The notes under the pieces: generated by a model | Databases searched by the model: none | What the model saw: only the letters and a program-made list of their open reading frames with translations | Told to the model about the DNA's origin: nothing | In this document: piece by piece, positions 1 through 7,507 of the stretch | Layout of the letters: each line of letters begins with the position of its first letter | Position numbering within the stretch: position 1 is the first letter of the stretch | Assembly (NCBI GenBank): GCA_030600135.1 | Contig: JAUVMS010000068.1 | Location: 1-10,421 of the forward strand | Origin: Hyphomicrobiales bacterium | Lineage (GTDB): Bacteria; Pseudomonadota; Alphaproteobacteria; Rhizobiales; JAUVMS01 | Length of the DNA: 10,421 nucleotides | Direction of reading: 5' to 3' | Translations under genes and position numbers: made by a program

Positions 1-847
1 ACTGCTCACGCCATTCGCCCGAGGGCACCTCGGTCATGCCGGCAAGCAGGCCCTTTGGATGACGGCGGCGCAAGAGTATGTGGCCGTCTTCGCGAAGGGC
101 CAGAAAGGCCACGCCACAGCGCACGGGGCGCTGCGTTCTTGGCACCCGATAGGGCAGCACCGCCTCGAGTCCTGCCGCATTTGCGGCGCACATCTGCTTG
201 AGTGGGCAAATCATACAGGACGGTCGCTTGGGCGTGCAGACCGTTGCCCCCAAATCCATCAGTGCCTGGGCGAAATCACCAGCCCCCTCATCGGGCGTCA
301 GGGTTTCGGCAAGTCGTCGGAGCTCGTTCTTTGCCGCCGGCAGCGGCGTATCGACGGCAAACATTCGCGCGACCACACGCTCAATATTACCGTCAACCGG
401 CGTCGCACGAGCATCGAAGGCGATGGCGGCGATGGCGGCGGCAGTATATGGGCCGATGCCGGGCAGCTCTCGAAGTTCGGGTTCGGCGCTCGGAATGACC
501 CCGCCATGCTCGGCGACGATCCGCTGTGCACACAAGTGGAGATTGTTGGCCCGTGAATAATAACCGAGCCCGGCCCACATGCTCAGCACCTGCTCGCGCT
601 CGGCCGCAGCCAGATCTTGCACGCTCGGCCAGCGCTGCACGAAGCGCTCGAAGTACGGTATCGCGGCTTTGACGGTGGTTTGCTGAAGCATCACCTCCGA
701 GAGCCAAACCCTGTACGGATCTGCCCGCTCTCCCGGCCCCGCGCGCCACGGCAACTCGCGGCGTTCCCGCCCATACCAATCGAGCAAGACGTCCGCGCAG
801 CTGGACTGACCCGACGTACAGGTCCCTCCACGTGTTATTTCGGCCAC
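1..847 (-). CDS. mutY: A/G-specific adenine glycosylase MutY (3' end cut by window edge)
   Basis: MutY removes adenine mispaired with 8-oxoguanine in the GO base-excision repair pathway. The minus-strand frame is open from above position 847 to the window edge. It reads, in order, WYGRERRELPWR; SEVMLQQTTV with the conserved Glu; the helix-hairpin-helix LPGIGPYTAAA; PVDGNIERV with the catalytic Asp; and a 4Fe-4S cluster with spacing C-x6-C-x2-C-x5-C (CTPKRPSC, CMIC, CPLKQMC; about 187-240). After the cluster comes the start of the C-terminal NUDIX-like 8-oxoG recognition domain (LPYRVPRTQRPVRCGVAFL...LLRRRHPKGLLAGMTEVPSGEW), which is truncated at position 1. No in-frame ATG lies near the N-terminus. 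GTG codons at 865, 856 and 847 are possible starts. I chose 847 because AGGTG lies 6 bases upstream and because it leaves a short leader before WYGRER. The gene is divergent from the DUF721 gene, so both promoters should lie in 848-948. Function is certain; the start is not. Confidence 0.93.
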   Translation of the reverse strand, partial: MAEITRGGTCTSGQSSCADVLLDWYGRERRELPWRAGPGERADPYRVWLSEVMLQQTTVKAAIPYFERFVQRWPSVQDLAAAEREQVLSMWAGLGYYSRANNLHLCAQRIVAEHGGVIPSAEPELRELPGIGPYTAAAIAAIAFDARATPVDGNIERVVARMFAVDTPLPAAKNELRRLAETLTPDEGAGDFAQALMDLGATVCTPKRPSCMICPLKQMCAANAAGLEAVLPYRVPRTQRPVRCGVAFLALREDGHILLRRRHPKGLLAGMTEVPSGEWREQ

Positions 848-948
848 AGCAGTCACCTGTGTCACACTCCGTCCGCCCGAATCATTCCCGCTATGGTAAG
901 TTTCCCGGCGCAATTTCAAAACCAAAATAGGGTCACGTTCAAAGAAAG

Positions 949-1542
949 ATGCCAGCGCCGAGGACAAGTAAAAATGGGCCCGGCCGGAACCGCAATGCGG
1001 CTTCGAAGCGGGCTGCTCGCGCCAAGGCCGTCGGCGCGTTTTTGCCGAAGATTACGAGCAAGGCGTTCGAGCGGTTCGGCTTTCCCGCCGCGGCAATTTT
1101 GACCGATTGGACGGCCATCGCCGGGCCCGAGCTTGCCGCCTACACCCGCCCCGAGCGTATCAAGTGGCGGAAATCGCCAAACCAAACCGAACCTCTCTGG
1201 GCTGACGACCAAACCGATGCGGGCCAGGACTGCGGCGCGACATTGCTGCTTCGTGTTGATGGTGCGCGCGCCATCGAGCTGCAACACAAAGCCCCTCAAG
1301 TGCTTGAGCGGATCAACGCCTACTTCGGCTACCGCGCCATCACCGAGCTGCGCATGTTGCAGGCCCCAATTGTTGCAAAATCGTTTGCCGCAGGCGTACC
1401 CGCACATCCTGGACGCGGCGGACCGCGAAAGATTGTCGCCAAACGCCGTTCTGCCTCCGCCGAAGTGGCCGGCGACGCCAGCGTTCAGCATGCACTGAAT
1501 CGCCTTGCCGCTGGTATCGCGAAGCAGAGCGCAACCCGCTAG
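949..1542 (+). CDS. DUF721 / DciA-family protein, probable replicative helicase loader
   Basis: This 197-residue protein matches the DUF721 family, which includes DciA, the DnaB helicase loader/operator of bacteria that lack DnaC or DnaI. The N-terminus (about 1-30) is basic and probably disordered. The family core follows: FLPKITSKAFERFGF, then LTDWTAIAGPELAAYTRPERI (51-71), a strand LLLRVDGARAIELQHKAPQVLERINAYFGYRAITELRMLQ (99-138), and an Ala/Arg-rich tail. Residues about 73-96 form a hydrophilic stretch between the two conserved blocks that looks longer than I expect for the family. The start is the first ATG of the frame; the upstream GAAAG is a weak and very close ribosome binding site, so start confidence is moderate. 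Its place between divergent mutY and dsbA/smc is a common alphaproteobacterial arrangement. Family assignment is strong. The helicase-loading role is inferred from DciA work in other bacteria. Confidence 0.8.
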   Translation: MPAPRTSKNGPGRNRNAASKRAARAKAVGAFLPKITSKAFERFGFPAAAILTDWTAIAGPELAAYTRPERIKWRKSPNQTEPLWADDQTDAGQDCGATLLLRVDGARAIELQHKAPQVLERINAYFGYRAITELRMLQAPIVAKSFAAGVPAHPGRGGPRKIVAKRRSASAEVAGDASVQHALNRLAAGIAKQSATR

Positions 1543-1738
1543 TTGAACCGCGATACGCAGGCCGGCGTACTTTCGCAGTACACCAGGCGCGACAGATCTG
1601 CGACCTCGCGAATTTCAGGCATGCACAAGTGCCCGGAACACGGCTACAGCACGGAAATTTTACGGGAAATCATACGCCAATCCGGTCGCATTGCCTTATT
1701 ACGCCTATGAACCAATATTAGATTGTTGGCAACTGACT

Positions 1739-1752
1739 GGTCCGCCAGGACC
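1739..1752 (+). promoter_or_regulatory. Small hairpin just before the ribosome binding site of the first dsbA-like gene
   Basis: GGTCC (1739-1743), loop GCCA, GGACC (1748-1752) make a perfect 5-bp stem. It sits 3 bases before the ribosome binding site GAGAGGA (1756-1762), which is 7 bases from the GTG start at 1770. A role in translation is possible but unproven; a stem of this size can occur by chance. The rest of the 1543-1769 spacer shows no gene and no clear promoter. Confidence 0.25.
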
Positions 1753-1769
1753 TTCGAGAGGAATTCATC

Positions 1770-2480
1770 GTGAGCGAAGAAGCAAAAAAACATTGCACTG
1801 CCGCACTTTCGAGGCGGCGCGTCGTTGTCGGTCTGGGGGCGCTCGGTTCGACCATCGCGATAGCGAGCTATTTTGCGCTCAACCCTAGCGGTGGCCCCAG
1901 TGCGGCACTGGCTCAACGCAAGACTGACGCCACGGAGTTTCCGATCGAGGAGCTGATGAAGACCGGAACCCTCGAGGAACGCGTTCTCGGAAAATCCGAT
2001 GCGCCCAATACAATTATTGAGTACGCCTCGATGACCTGCGGACACTGCGGAAACTTTCACCGCTCTATCTACCCCGAACTCAAAGAAAAGCTGGTCGACA
2101 CCGGCAAGGCGCTCTTCATCTTCCGCGAGTTTCCACTCGATAATTATGCTGCCGCCGCCTCGATGCTGGCGCGCTGCGTCGCGCCAGACAAGTTTTTCAA
2201 TTTCGTTGACGTTCTCTTCAAGCAGCAAGACAGTTGGGCCTATGTCGATCCCTCCAAGCGCGTGGAAACACTGATGGGACTGGCCAAGCAAATAGGCTTC
2301 AACAAGGAAAAGTTCGAAAAGTGCTTGACGGATCAAAAGCTTCTCGACGGTATCAACTGGGTCCGCGAGCGCGCCAACGAAGAATTTGGCGTGAACTCAA
2401 CACCGACTTTCTTCGTCAACGGCAAACTGTTGCGCGGAGGGAACGATCTCGAAGAGTTTGAAAAGCTGATGGCGCCATAG
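1770..2480 (+). CDS. DsbA-family thiol:disulfide oxidoreductase with CGHC motif and Tat-like signal
   Basis: This 236-residue protein is a DsbA-like thioredoxin-fold protein, expected to form or shuffle disulfides in secreted proteins. The N-terminus has SRRRVVVG (14-21), followed by a hydrophobic stretch and an ALA cleavage-like site (46-48). This resembles a twin-arginine (Tat) signal peptide, though Sec export is not excluded. The active site is C90-G-H-C93 in IEYASMTCGHCGNFH, and the cis-proline loop is STPTFFVNG (Pro212). The helical insertion carries REFPLDN and LARCVAP. Start is GTG at 1770 with GAGAGGA 7 bases upstream. It is followed 156 bases later by a paralogue and then smc. A single DsbA-like gene next to smc is common in alphaproteobacteria; here there are two. 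The natural substrates are unknown. Confidence 0.9.
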   Translation: MSEEAKKHCTAALSRRRVVVGLGALGSTIAIASYFALNPSGGPSAALAQRKTDATEFPIEELMKTGTLEERVLGKSDAPNTIIEYASMTCGHCGNFHRSIYPELKEKLVDTGKALFIFREFPLDNYAAAASMLARCVAPDKFFNFVDVLFKQQDSWAYVDPSKRVETLMGLAKQIGFNKEKFEKCLTDQKLLDGINWVRERANEEFGVNSTPTFFVNGKLLRGGNDLEEFEKLMAP

Positions 2481-2530
2481 CTTGATCAATCGGTTGCGAC
2501 CGAAGAGACTGGCTAACGCCGTCCATCAAG
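2481..2530 (+). other. Nested inverted repeats after the first dsbA-like gene
   Basis: TCGGT (2490-2494) and ACCGA (2499-2503) form a 5-bp hairpin with a TGCG loop. An outer pair CTTGAT (2481-2486) and ATCAAG (2525-2530) could enclose it. No T-run follows, so this is not a typical intrinsic terminator. It may be a processing or stability element between the two dsbA-like genes, or chance. Confidence 0.25.
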
Positions 2531-2636
2531 GTAACTGGCTGGGATTTCGAATTCTTCCGTACGACGTTTAACGATTCCTGTCGGCGTCAAGTCGCGAAGG
2601 CGGCGCCGGCAACGATCGGGGGCAGGGATTGATTAC

Positions 2637-3371
2637 GTGATCGGTCAAAAGTCATTCATTGGAAGTATCCTAATCGCACTGCTTGCCGGCCTCGTCGGCT
2701 GCCGACCGGGCGCCCCTGAGTCGTCGCCCGCCGCCATGGCATTTTCAGCCGATCAGGCCCTGGCAACGGCCGCGCCAACGCGCCCCAAGATCATCGCAAA
2801 CCCGACGATGTCGGATCTCATGCAGACCAGCCCGCTTGGCGAGCGCACCATGGGCCGGGCCGATGCCCCCGTGACCGTGATCGAATATGCCTCTCTGACC
2901 TGCCCCTATTGCCGGGCTTTTCACGAACGTACCTGGCCGACGTTCAAACGAACCTACATCGACACCGGCAAGGTCCACTTTATCCTGCGGGAATTCCCCA
3001 TTGGCCGCAGCTCCGGCAACGCCTGGCTTGCGACTCGCTGCGCGCCTGAAGACAAATATTTCGAACTCTACGAGGACTATCTAAAGAGCCAGCATCAGTG
3101 GGTTTCACAAGACGTTCGCCTCGACGCTATCTACCGTGTCGCGCAAAAAGCGGGGATGAGCCGCGCAACATTTGACAGCTGCCTTACGAATCAAAAGATT
3201 ATCGACGGCATAAAGTGGTCGAAACAGCGTGGCCGCCAGCTAGGCGTTGTGGGCACGCCGACTTTCTTTATCAATGAGAAGAAGGTACCGTCCATCGTGA
3301 CAATGGACGAGATGCGGGCCCTCATTGATCCGTTGTTTAAGGCGCGCGTTGCCGCCGATAGTGGGTCTTGA
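2637..3371 (+). CDS. DsbA-family oxidoreductase with CPYC motif, predicted lipoprotein
   Basis: This 244-residue protein is a paralogue of the preceding gene product. Shared landmarks in the same order are IEYASxTC..C, DTGK..FI.REFP, TNQKIIDGIKW and GTPTFFIN (cis-Pro208). The active site is C89-P-Y-C92 rather than CGHC. The N-terminus MIGQKSFIGSILIALLAGLVGC fits a lipoprotein signal: short basic start, hydrophobic core and the lipobox LVGC with the lipidated Cys at 22. About 50 Ala/Pro-rich residues then precede the thioredoxin fold and could act as a linker away from the membrane. Start is GTG at 2637 with an AGGGA-type ribosome binding site about 8-9 bases upstream. The gene lies between its paralogue and smc. 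Fold and catalytic motif are clear; lipidation is predicted from sequence and the membrane (inner or outer) cannot be fixed. Confidence 0.88.
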   Translation: MIGQKSFIGSILIALLAGLVGCRPGAPESSPAAMAFSADQALATAAPTRPKIIANPTMSDLMQTSPLGERTMGRADAPVTVIEYASLTCPYCRAFHERTWPTFKRTYIDTGKVHFILREFPIGRSSGNAWLATRCAPEDKYFELYEDYLKSQHQWVSQDVRLDAIYRVAQKAGMSRATFDSCLTNQKIIDGIKWSKQRGRQLGVVGTPTFFINEKKVPSIVTMDEMRALIDPLFKARVAADSGS

Positions 3372-3394
3372 GTTAGCACAACCTCTCGAACCCG

Positions 3395-3430
3395 GCCGAT
3401 TGATGATCGGCAGCGGTCAATCGGAGTGAG
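3395..3430 (+). promoter_or_regulatory. Alternative hairpins and ribosome binding site in the smc leader
   Basis: Two stems share the same 5' bases and cannot form together. Stem A pairs GCCGAT (3395-3400) with ATCGGC (3406-3411), loop TGATG. Stem B pairs CCGATTGA (3396-3403) with TCAATCGG (3417-3424), a perfect 8-bp match with a 13-base loop. The ribosome binding site GGAGTGAG (3423-3430) precedes the TTG start at 3437; its first two G bases are the last two of stem B. Stem A leaves the site free while stem B partly hides it. This suggests control of smc translation, but that is inference. Confidence 0.45.
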
Positions 3431-3436
3431 CCATCC

Positions 3437-6400
3437 TTGAAGATTTCACGCCTTAGGCTCATGGGCTTCAAGTCCTTTGTCGAGCCGACCGAACTCTTGA
3501 TCGAGGGCGGTCTCACGGGCGTGGTCGGTCCCAACGGCTGTGGCAAGTCGAACTTGCTCGAGGCGCTGCGTTGGGTGATGGGCGAAACCTCCTTCAAGAG
3601 TATGCGGGCGTCGGCCATGGAGGATGTGATTTTCTCCGGCACCGCCCACCGCCCTGCCCGCAACGCCGCCGAGGTCATGGTCGTGCTGGACAATGCCGGG
3701 CGCTCGGCACCGGCTGAATTCAACGACAGCGATCAGATCGAAATTGTCCGCCGCATCGAGCGTGACGCCGGGTCCGTCTACAAAGTGAACGCCAAGGATG
3801 TGCGCGCCCGCGATGTCAAGCTCTTGTTCGAGGATGCCGCCACCGGGGCCCGTTCCCACGCCCTCGTACGCCAGGGCCAAATTGGCGAGATCATCAGCGC
3901 CAAGCCGGAAAAGCGTCGGCGCGTACTGGAAGACGCCGCGGGTATCGCCGGCTTGCACAGTCGCCGGCACGAAGCAGAACTGCGCCTGAGGGCCGCCGAG
4001 AACAATATCGAGCGTTTGCAAGACGTGTTGTCCCAACTCGTCACGCAGATGAATGGCCTAAAGCGCCAGGCGCGCCAGGCCAAACGTTACAAAGAGATTT
4101 CCGCCGAAATCGGACGCTGCGAAGCGATCCAACTGCATTTGGAATGGCTTGCGGTTCTGAGCCGTGTCGAACACGACGAGAGCCAGCTTCGCGAGATGCT
4201 CAAAGAGGTGGCGCTGGCGACCGAGGCCGAGGCCAAAGCACTACGCTTGCAAGCCGATGCCGCCGACACTGTTGCTCCGCTTAGAGAACAGGAGGCGAAA
4301 TGCGCGGCCGCCCTACATCGCCTCCAGGTCGAGCTTGAGACGCTCGACCGCGAGAGCGCACGCGCCGAACTGCGCCACCAGGAACTCGTGAACCTCAAGG
4401 GCGAAGTCGAGCGCGACCTTTTGCGCGAGCACCATCTCATCAAGGAGGCCAAAGACACGCTGCTGCGGTTGGAACGCGAGGCTGAAGACCTCACCACCGC
4501 CGGCGACAGCGATGAAACAGTAGAGAGCGAGGCTCGCCAGTCCGGCGACGAGATGGCGGCCGCGCTCGCGCAATCCGAAGCACGGCTCGCCGCCATCACC
4601 ACGGCAATTGCCGAACATCAAGCCAATCAGCGCCAGATCGAGACGGCAGTTGCCGAGGCAGAACGTGCGCTGTTGCGTTTTTCCAAGCAGTTGGAACAGC
4701 TCGACAGCGACCGCGACGCCCTGTTGGCCAGCGCACCCGACGTCGCTGCCGTGACCAGGCTCAACACAGTACTGGCCGAACGGACAGGCTCGCTCGCCAA
4801 AACGCAGCAAGCCGCCATCACCGCCGAAAATACCCTTTCCCAGGCAGCCGAAGCCGAACGCGAAGCGACACGCCAGGCAGGCGAGCAGCGCCTAGCCTTG
4901 CGTCAACTGGAAACCGAGGTCGAGACGCTACGCAATCTCGTGCTGACGTCGAGTGACATGGCGTGGCCGAGCATCGTGGACCAGGTCAAAGTCGATCCCG
5001 GCTACGAGGTGGCCCTCGGTGCCGCGCTCGGCGACGATCTCGACGCAGCGTTGGATCGAGATGCACCGGCGCACTGGCGTCGCATCGATAGCGAAGACGC
5101 CGACACCGATCCAAGCCTCCCGGACGGCACCATCCCATTGGCGAAACGTGTCGATGCCCCACCTGAGCTAGGCCGCCGTTTGGCGCAAGTCGGGTTGGTC
5201 GATGCGGCGGAAGCAGAGGCCCTGCAAAAGTCCCTACGCCCGGGCCAGCGCCTGGTTACGAGGGAGGGCGCCCTGTGGCGATGGGACGGTCTTGTCACCG
5301 GCGCCGACGCGCCGACCGCAGCGGCAAAGCGCCTGGCTGGCCGCAACAGATTGATCGAACTCGAAGCCCAATTGGCCGATACCGCCAGCGCATCGAAAGC
5401 GGCCGAGCGCACGGCGCGCAATGCCACCGTCGCGCGCGCGACCGCTGAAACCGTTCAGCGCCAGGCGCACGAGGCATGGCGCCAGGCACAAGCGGGCGAA
5501 ACCGAAATTCGCGACCAGCTATCGGCCGCCGAGCGCCGCGCGCGTGAGGTCAACGAAAAGCTCGCCGCCCACGCCGAGGCGCGCGCCCACGCCGAAACTT
5601 CGCAAGCCGAGGCGAAACAACGGCTCCACGCCGACCGAACCGCTTTGCAATCCATGGAACCGATTGACGGCCTGCGCACCCAACAGGACGAACTGCGCAC
5701 AACGGTTGCCCAGCAACGCACCCAACTCGCCGAGGACCGCGCCATTCTGGCAAGTCTCGAGCACAAGAAAAAACTCCGTGATGATCGTTGCGCAGCGATC
5801 ACGGTGGAGACGGAGCTCTGGCGCGGCCGGGCGGCAAACGCCGGTGAGCATGTTGGCAAGCTCGAGGATCGAAAATCGGCATTGGCGCGGGAGATTATCG
5901 AACTTGAGGCGTTACCGGCCCAACTCGAGGAGCGCCGCGCCGCGATCGTCGATGCCATTGCAGACGCCGAACGCGCGCGCCGCCAAGCATCTGATCAGCT
6001 AGCCAACGCCGAGAACGAAATCCGTGAGCGTGAAAAGGTTCTGCGAGAATTGCAATCGGCACTGTCCGACGCACGCGAACAGCGCGCCCGCGCCGAAGCC
6101 CATCTCGAGGCCGCACGGGCCAGGCAGACCGACCATGCCCGCCAGATACGCGAAACCCTGGGCTGCACCCCGGATGGTTGTCTGGAATCGGTCGGGTTGT
6201 CGCGCGATGATGAACTCCCCGATCGCGAGCAACTCGACCTCAAGTTCGACCGACTGAGGGCCGATCGCGAGCGACTAGGCGGTGTCAACCTGCGCGCTGA
6301 GCACGAACTTTCCGAAATTACCGGGCGCCACGACAGCTTGGAAAACGAACGGGCCGACCTGGAGGAGGCGATTGCCCGATTGCGCCAAGGCATCGCCAAA

Positions 6401-6901
6401 CTCAACAAGGAGGGCCGCCGCCGCCTGCTGGACGCCTTCGAAGAGGTCAACGACCACTTCCAAAAGCTGTTCACGACGCTGTTTGGTGGTGGCACCGCCG
6501 AGTTGCAGCTGATCGAATCAGATGATCCGCTGGAATCGGGCCTCGAGCTCGTTGCCCGTCCCCCCGGCAAGAAACCGACGGTGCTCTCGCTCCTGTCCGG
6601 CGGCGAGCAAGCGCTCACGGCCCTATCGCTGATCTTTGCGGTTTTTCTCACCAATCCATCGCCCATCTGTGTGTTGGACGAGGTCGACGCGCCGTTGGAC
6701 GATGCCAACGTCGACCGTTTCTGCACCTTGATGGAGGAAATGGCCAAGTCGACCGACACCCGTTTTCTCGTTATCACCCACCACCCCATGACCATGTCGC
6801 GCATGGACCGTTTGTTCGGTGTCACCATGGCCGAGCGTGGCGTCAGCCAACTGGTGTCCGTCGACCTAGAGACCGCCGAGAGCTATCGTGAAGCAGGCTA
6901 A
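3437..6901 (+). CDS. smc: Chromosome segregation ATPase SMC
   Basis: SMC dimers with ScpA/ScpB form the bacterial condensin, an ATP-driven DNA loop extruder that aligns and compacts replicated chromosomes. The 1154-residue length is normal. The N-terminal head begins MKISRLRLMGFKSFVEPTEL and has Walker A GPNGCGKSN (31-39). A long charged, Ala-rich coiled coil follows to about residue 500. The hinge lies at about 510-635 (WPSIVDQVKVDPGYEVALGA... to APTAAAKRLAGRNRL), and a return coiled coil leads to the C-terminal head. That head has the ABC signature LSGGE (1053-1057), Walker B VLDEVD with D1081/E1082, the D-loop PLDDANVD and the switch His in FLVITHHPMTMS. Start is TTG at 3437, chosen because the protein aligns from this residue with the SMC N-terminus and GGAGTGAG lies correctly upstream. 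It is 65 bases after the second dsbA-like gene, probably partly cotranscribed. scpA and scpB are not in the window. Confidence 0.97.
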   Translation: MKISRLRLMGFKSFVEPTELLIEGGLTGVVGPNGCGKSNLLEALRWVMGETSFKSMRASAMEDVIFSGTAHRPARNAAEVMVVLDNAGRSAPAEFNDSDQIEIVRRIERDAGSVYKVNAKDVRARDVKLLFEDAATGARSHALVRQGQIGEIISAKPEKRRRVLEDAAGIAGLHSRRHEAELRLRAAENNIERLQDVLSQLVTQMNGLKRQARQAKRYKEISAEIGRCEAIQLHLEWLAVLSRVEHDESQLREMLKEVALATEAEAKALRLQADAADTVAPLREQEAKCAAALHRLQVELETLDRESARAELRHQELVNLKGEVERDLLREHHLIKEAKDTLLRLEREAEDLTTAGDSDETVESEARQSGDEMAAALAQSEARLAAITTAIAEHQANQRQIETAVAEAERALLRFSKQLEQLDSDRDALLASAPDVAAVTRLNTVLAERTGSLAKTQQAAITAENTLSQAAEAEREATRQAGEQRLALRQLETEVETLRNLVLTSSDMAWPSIVDQVKVDPGYEVALGAALGDDLDAALDRDAPAHWRRIDSEDADTDPSLPDGTIPLAKRVDAPPELGRRLAQVGLVDAAEAEALQKSLRPGQRLVTREGALWRWDGLVTGADAPTAAAKRLAGRNRLIELEAQLADTASASKAAERTARNATVARATAETVQRQAHEAWRQAQAGETEIRDQLSAAERRAREVNEKLAAHAEARAHAETSQAEAKQRLHADRTALQSMEPIDGLRTQQDELRTTVAQQRTQLAEDRAILASLEHKKKLRDDRCAAITVETELWRGRAANAGEHVGKLEDRKSALAREIIELEALPAQLEERRAAIVDAIADAERARRQASDQLANAENEIREREKVLRELQSALSDAREQRARAEAHLEAARARQTDHARQIRETLGCTPDGCLESVGLSRDDELPDREQLDLKFDRLRADRERLGGVNLRAEHELSEITGRHDSLENERADLEEAIARLRQGIAKLNKEGRRRLLDAFEEVNDHFQKLFTTLFGGGTAELQLIESDDPLESGLELVARPPGKKPTVLSLLSGGEQALTALSLIFAVFLTNPSPICVLDEVDAPLDDANVDRFCTLMEEMAKSTDTRFLVITHHPMTMSRMDRLFGVTMAERGVSQLVSVDLETAESYREAG

Positions 6902-6996
6902 TGACCGACAAACGCATCAGAATGTGCCGATCCTCTAGGTCTAAATGCCGCATACGTTGTTTTGCCGTGAATTCTATAAGTAAAATCATCGAGTTA

Positions 6997-7042
6997 TATA
7001 ATCCCCTCACACCTTGACACCACAAATTCGCCAACCTAAGTT
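6997..7042 (+). promoter_or_regulatory. Candidate promoters of the F0 atp operon
   Basis: Two overlapping signals lie in the AT-rich smc-atpI spacer. The first is TTGACA at 7014-7019 (with a preceding C, as in the alphaproteobacterial CTTGAC -35 element), 17 bases before TAAGTT at 7037-7042, a weak -10. It would start RNA near 7049 and give a leader of about 43 bases. The second is a perfect TATAAT at 6997-7002, but with no good -35 upstream. The drop in GC over 6960-7030 against a GC-rich background and the change of gene function support a promoter here; which element is used is open. Confidence 0.5.
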
Positions 7043-7054
7043 GCGCGCGGTTTT

Positions 7055-7085
7055 GGGGCCTCCCCGCTACCGCTTCTGGTAGGCG
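7055..7085 (+). promoter_or_regulatory. Leader hairpins overlapping the atpI ribosome binding site
   Basis: GGGG (7055-7058) and CCCC (7062-7065) can pair across three bases, and CTACC (7067-7071) pairs with GGTAG (7078-7082) across GCTTCT. The probable ribosome binding site AGGCG (7081-7085, 6 bases from the ATG at 7092) begins inside the second stem. This may lower translation of atpI relative to the rest of the operon, which would fit a non-stoichiometric assembly factor. The stems are short. Confidence 0.3.
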
Positions 7086-7091
7086 TTCCCG

Positions 7092-7496
7092 ATGACAAAA
7101 TCTGCTGGTGACAAGGGCAAACGGCCGGGCGAGCTAAGTTCCGAGGATCGGACTCATCTCAAGCGCCGTCTTTCTGGTCTCGGCGAACGTCTCGGCAAGG
7201 TGCGATCGCGCGATCGCCCGGCGTCGGACGAAAATCAGCGTGGCCGTGGCATTGGCTATGCGCTGAGGATGTCGTTGGATATGGTGCTGGCGGTTGTGGT
7301 CGGCGGTGCGATAGGATGGTTCCTCGATCGCTGGCTCGGTACGGCACCGGTGTTGTTGCTTTTGTTCGGTGTACTCGGCGTGGCTGCCGGATTTTTGAAC
7401 GTGGCGCGCACCTATCGCGAAATGGCCGCGGAAGCGCGCGAAGCTTCCAAGGGGCACACAGCCAAATCGGTGCCCTTCGACGATGATGAGGATTGA
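7092..7496 (+). CDS. atpI: ATP synthase assembly protein AtpI (AtpZ/AtpI family)
   Basis: This 134-residue membrane protein is the AtpI-type protein that opens most bacterial F0 operons. It is thought to help assemble the c-ring and is not a part of the finished enzyme. The first 52 residues are charged and hydrophilic. Two membrane segments follow (about 57-78 and 84-105), with the family-like GIGYALRMSLDMVLAVVVGGAIGWFLDRWLGTAPVLLLLFGVLGVAAGFLNVARTY. The tail is acidic, ending DDDED. The start is ATG with AGGCG 6 bases before. Its stop codon overlaps the ribosome binding site of atpB, so the two are translationally close. Assignment rests on membrane topology, motif character and operon position. 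Confidence 0.88.
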   Translation: MTKSAGDKGKRPGELSSEDRTHLKRRLSGLGERLGKVRSRDRPASDENQRGRGIGYALRMSLDMVLAVVVGGAIGWFLDRWLGTAPVLLLLFGVLGVAAGFLNVARTYREMAAEAREASKGHTAKSVPFDDDED

Positions 7497-7507
7497 GGGG
7501 CAGGCGC

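Noticed and set aside
198..560. Plus-strand open frames over mutY
   Set aside because: The minus strand here encodes the MutY catalytic Asp and iron-sulphur motifs in one frame; the plus-strand frames show no family features.
848..948. Defined promoter boxes in the mutY / DUF721 divergent spacer
   Set aside because: A TATGGT near 892-897 could be a -10, but no acceptable -35 lies at the right distance. Promoters are expected here but cannot be placed.
916..1491. Minus-strand 191-residue open frame opposite the DUF721 gene
   Set aside because: The plus-strand frame shows the conserved DUF721 blocks; the minus translation is an unconserved shadow.
3446..6850. Several long minus-strand and alternate-frame open frames across smc
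   Set aside because: They are shadows of a GC-rich coding gene. Their translations are Arg/Ser/Ala-rich without motifs, while the plus frame is a full SMC.
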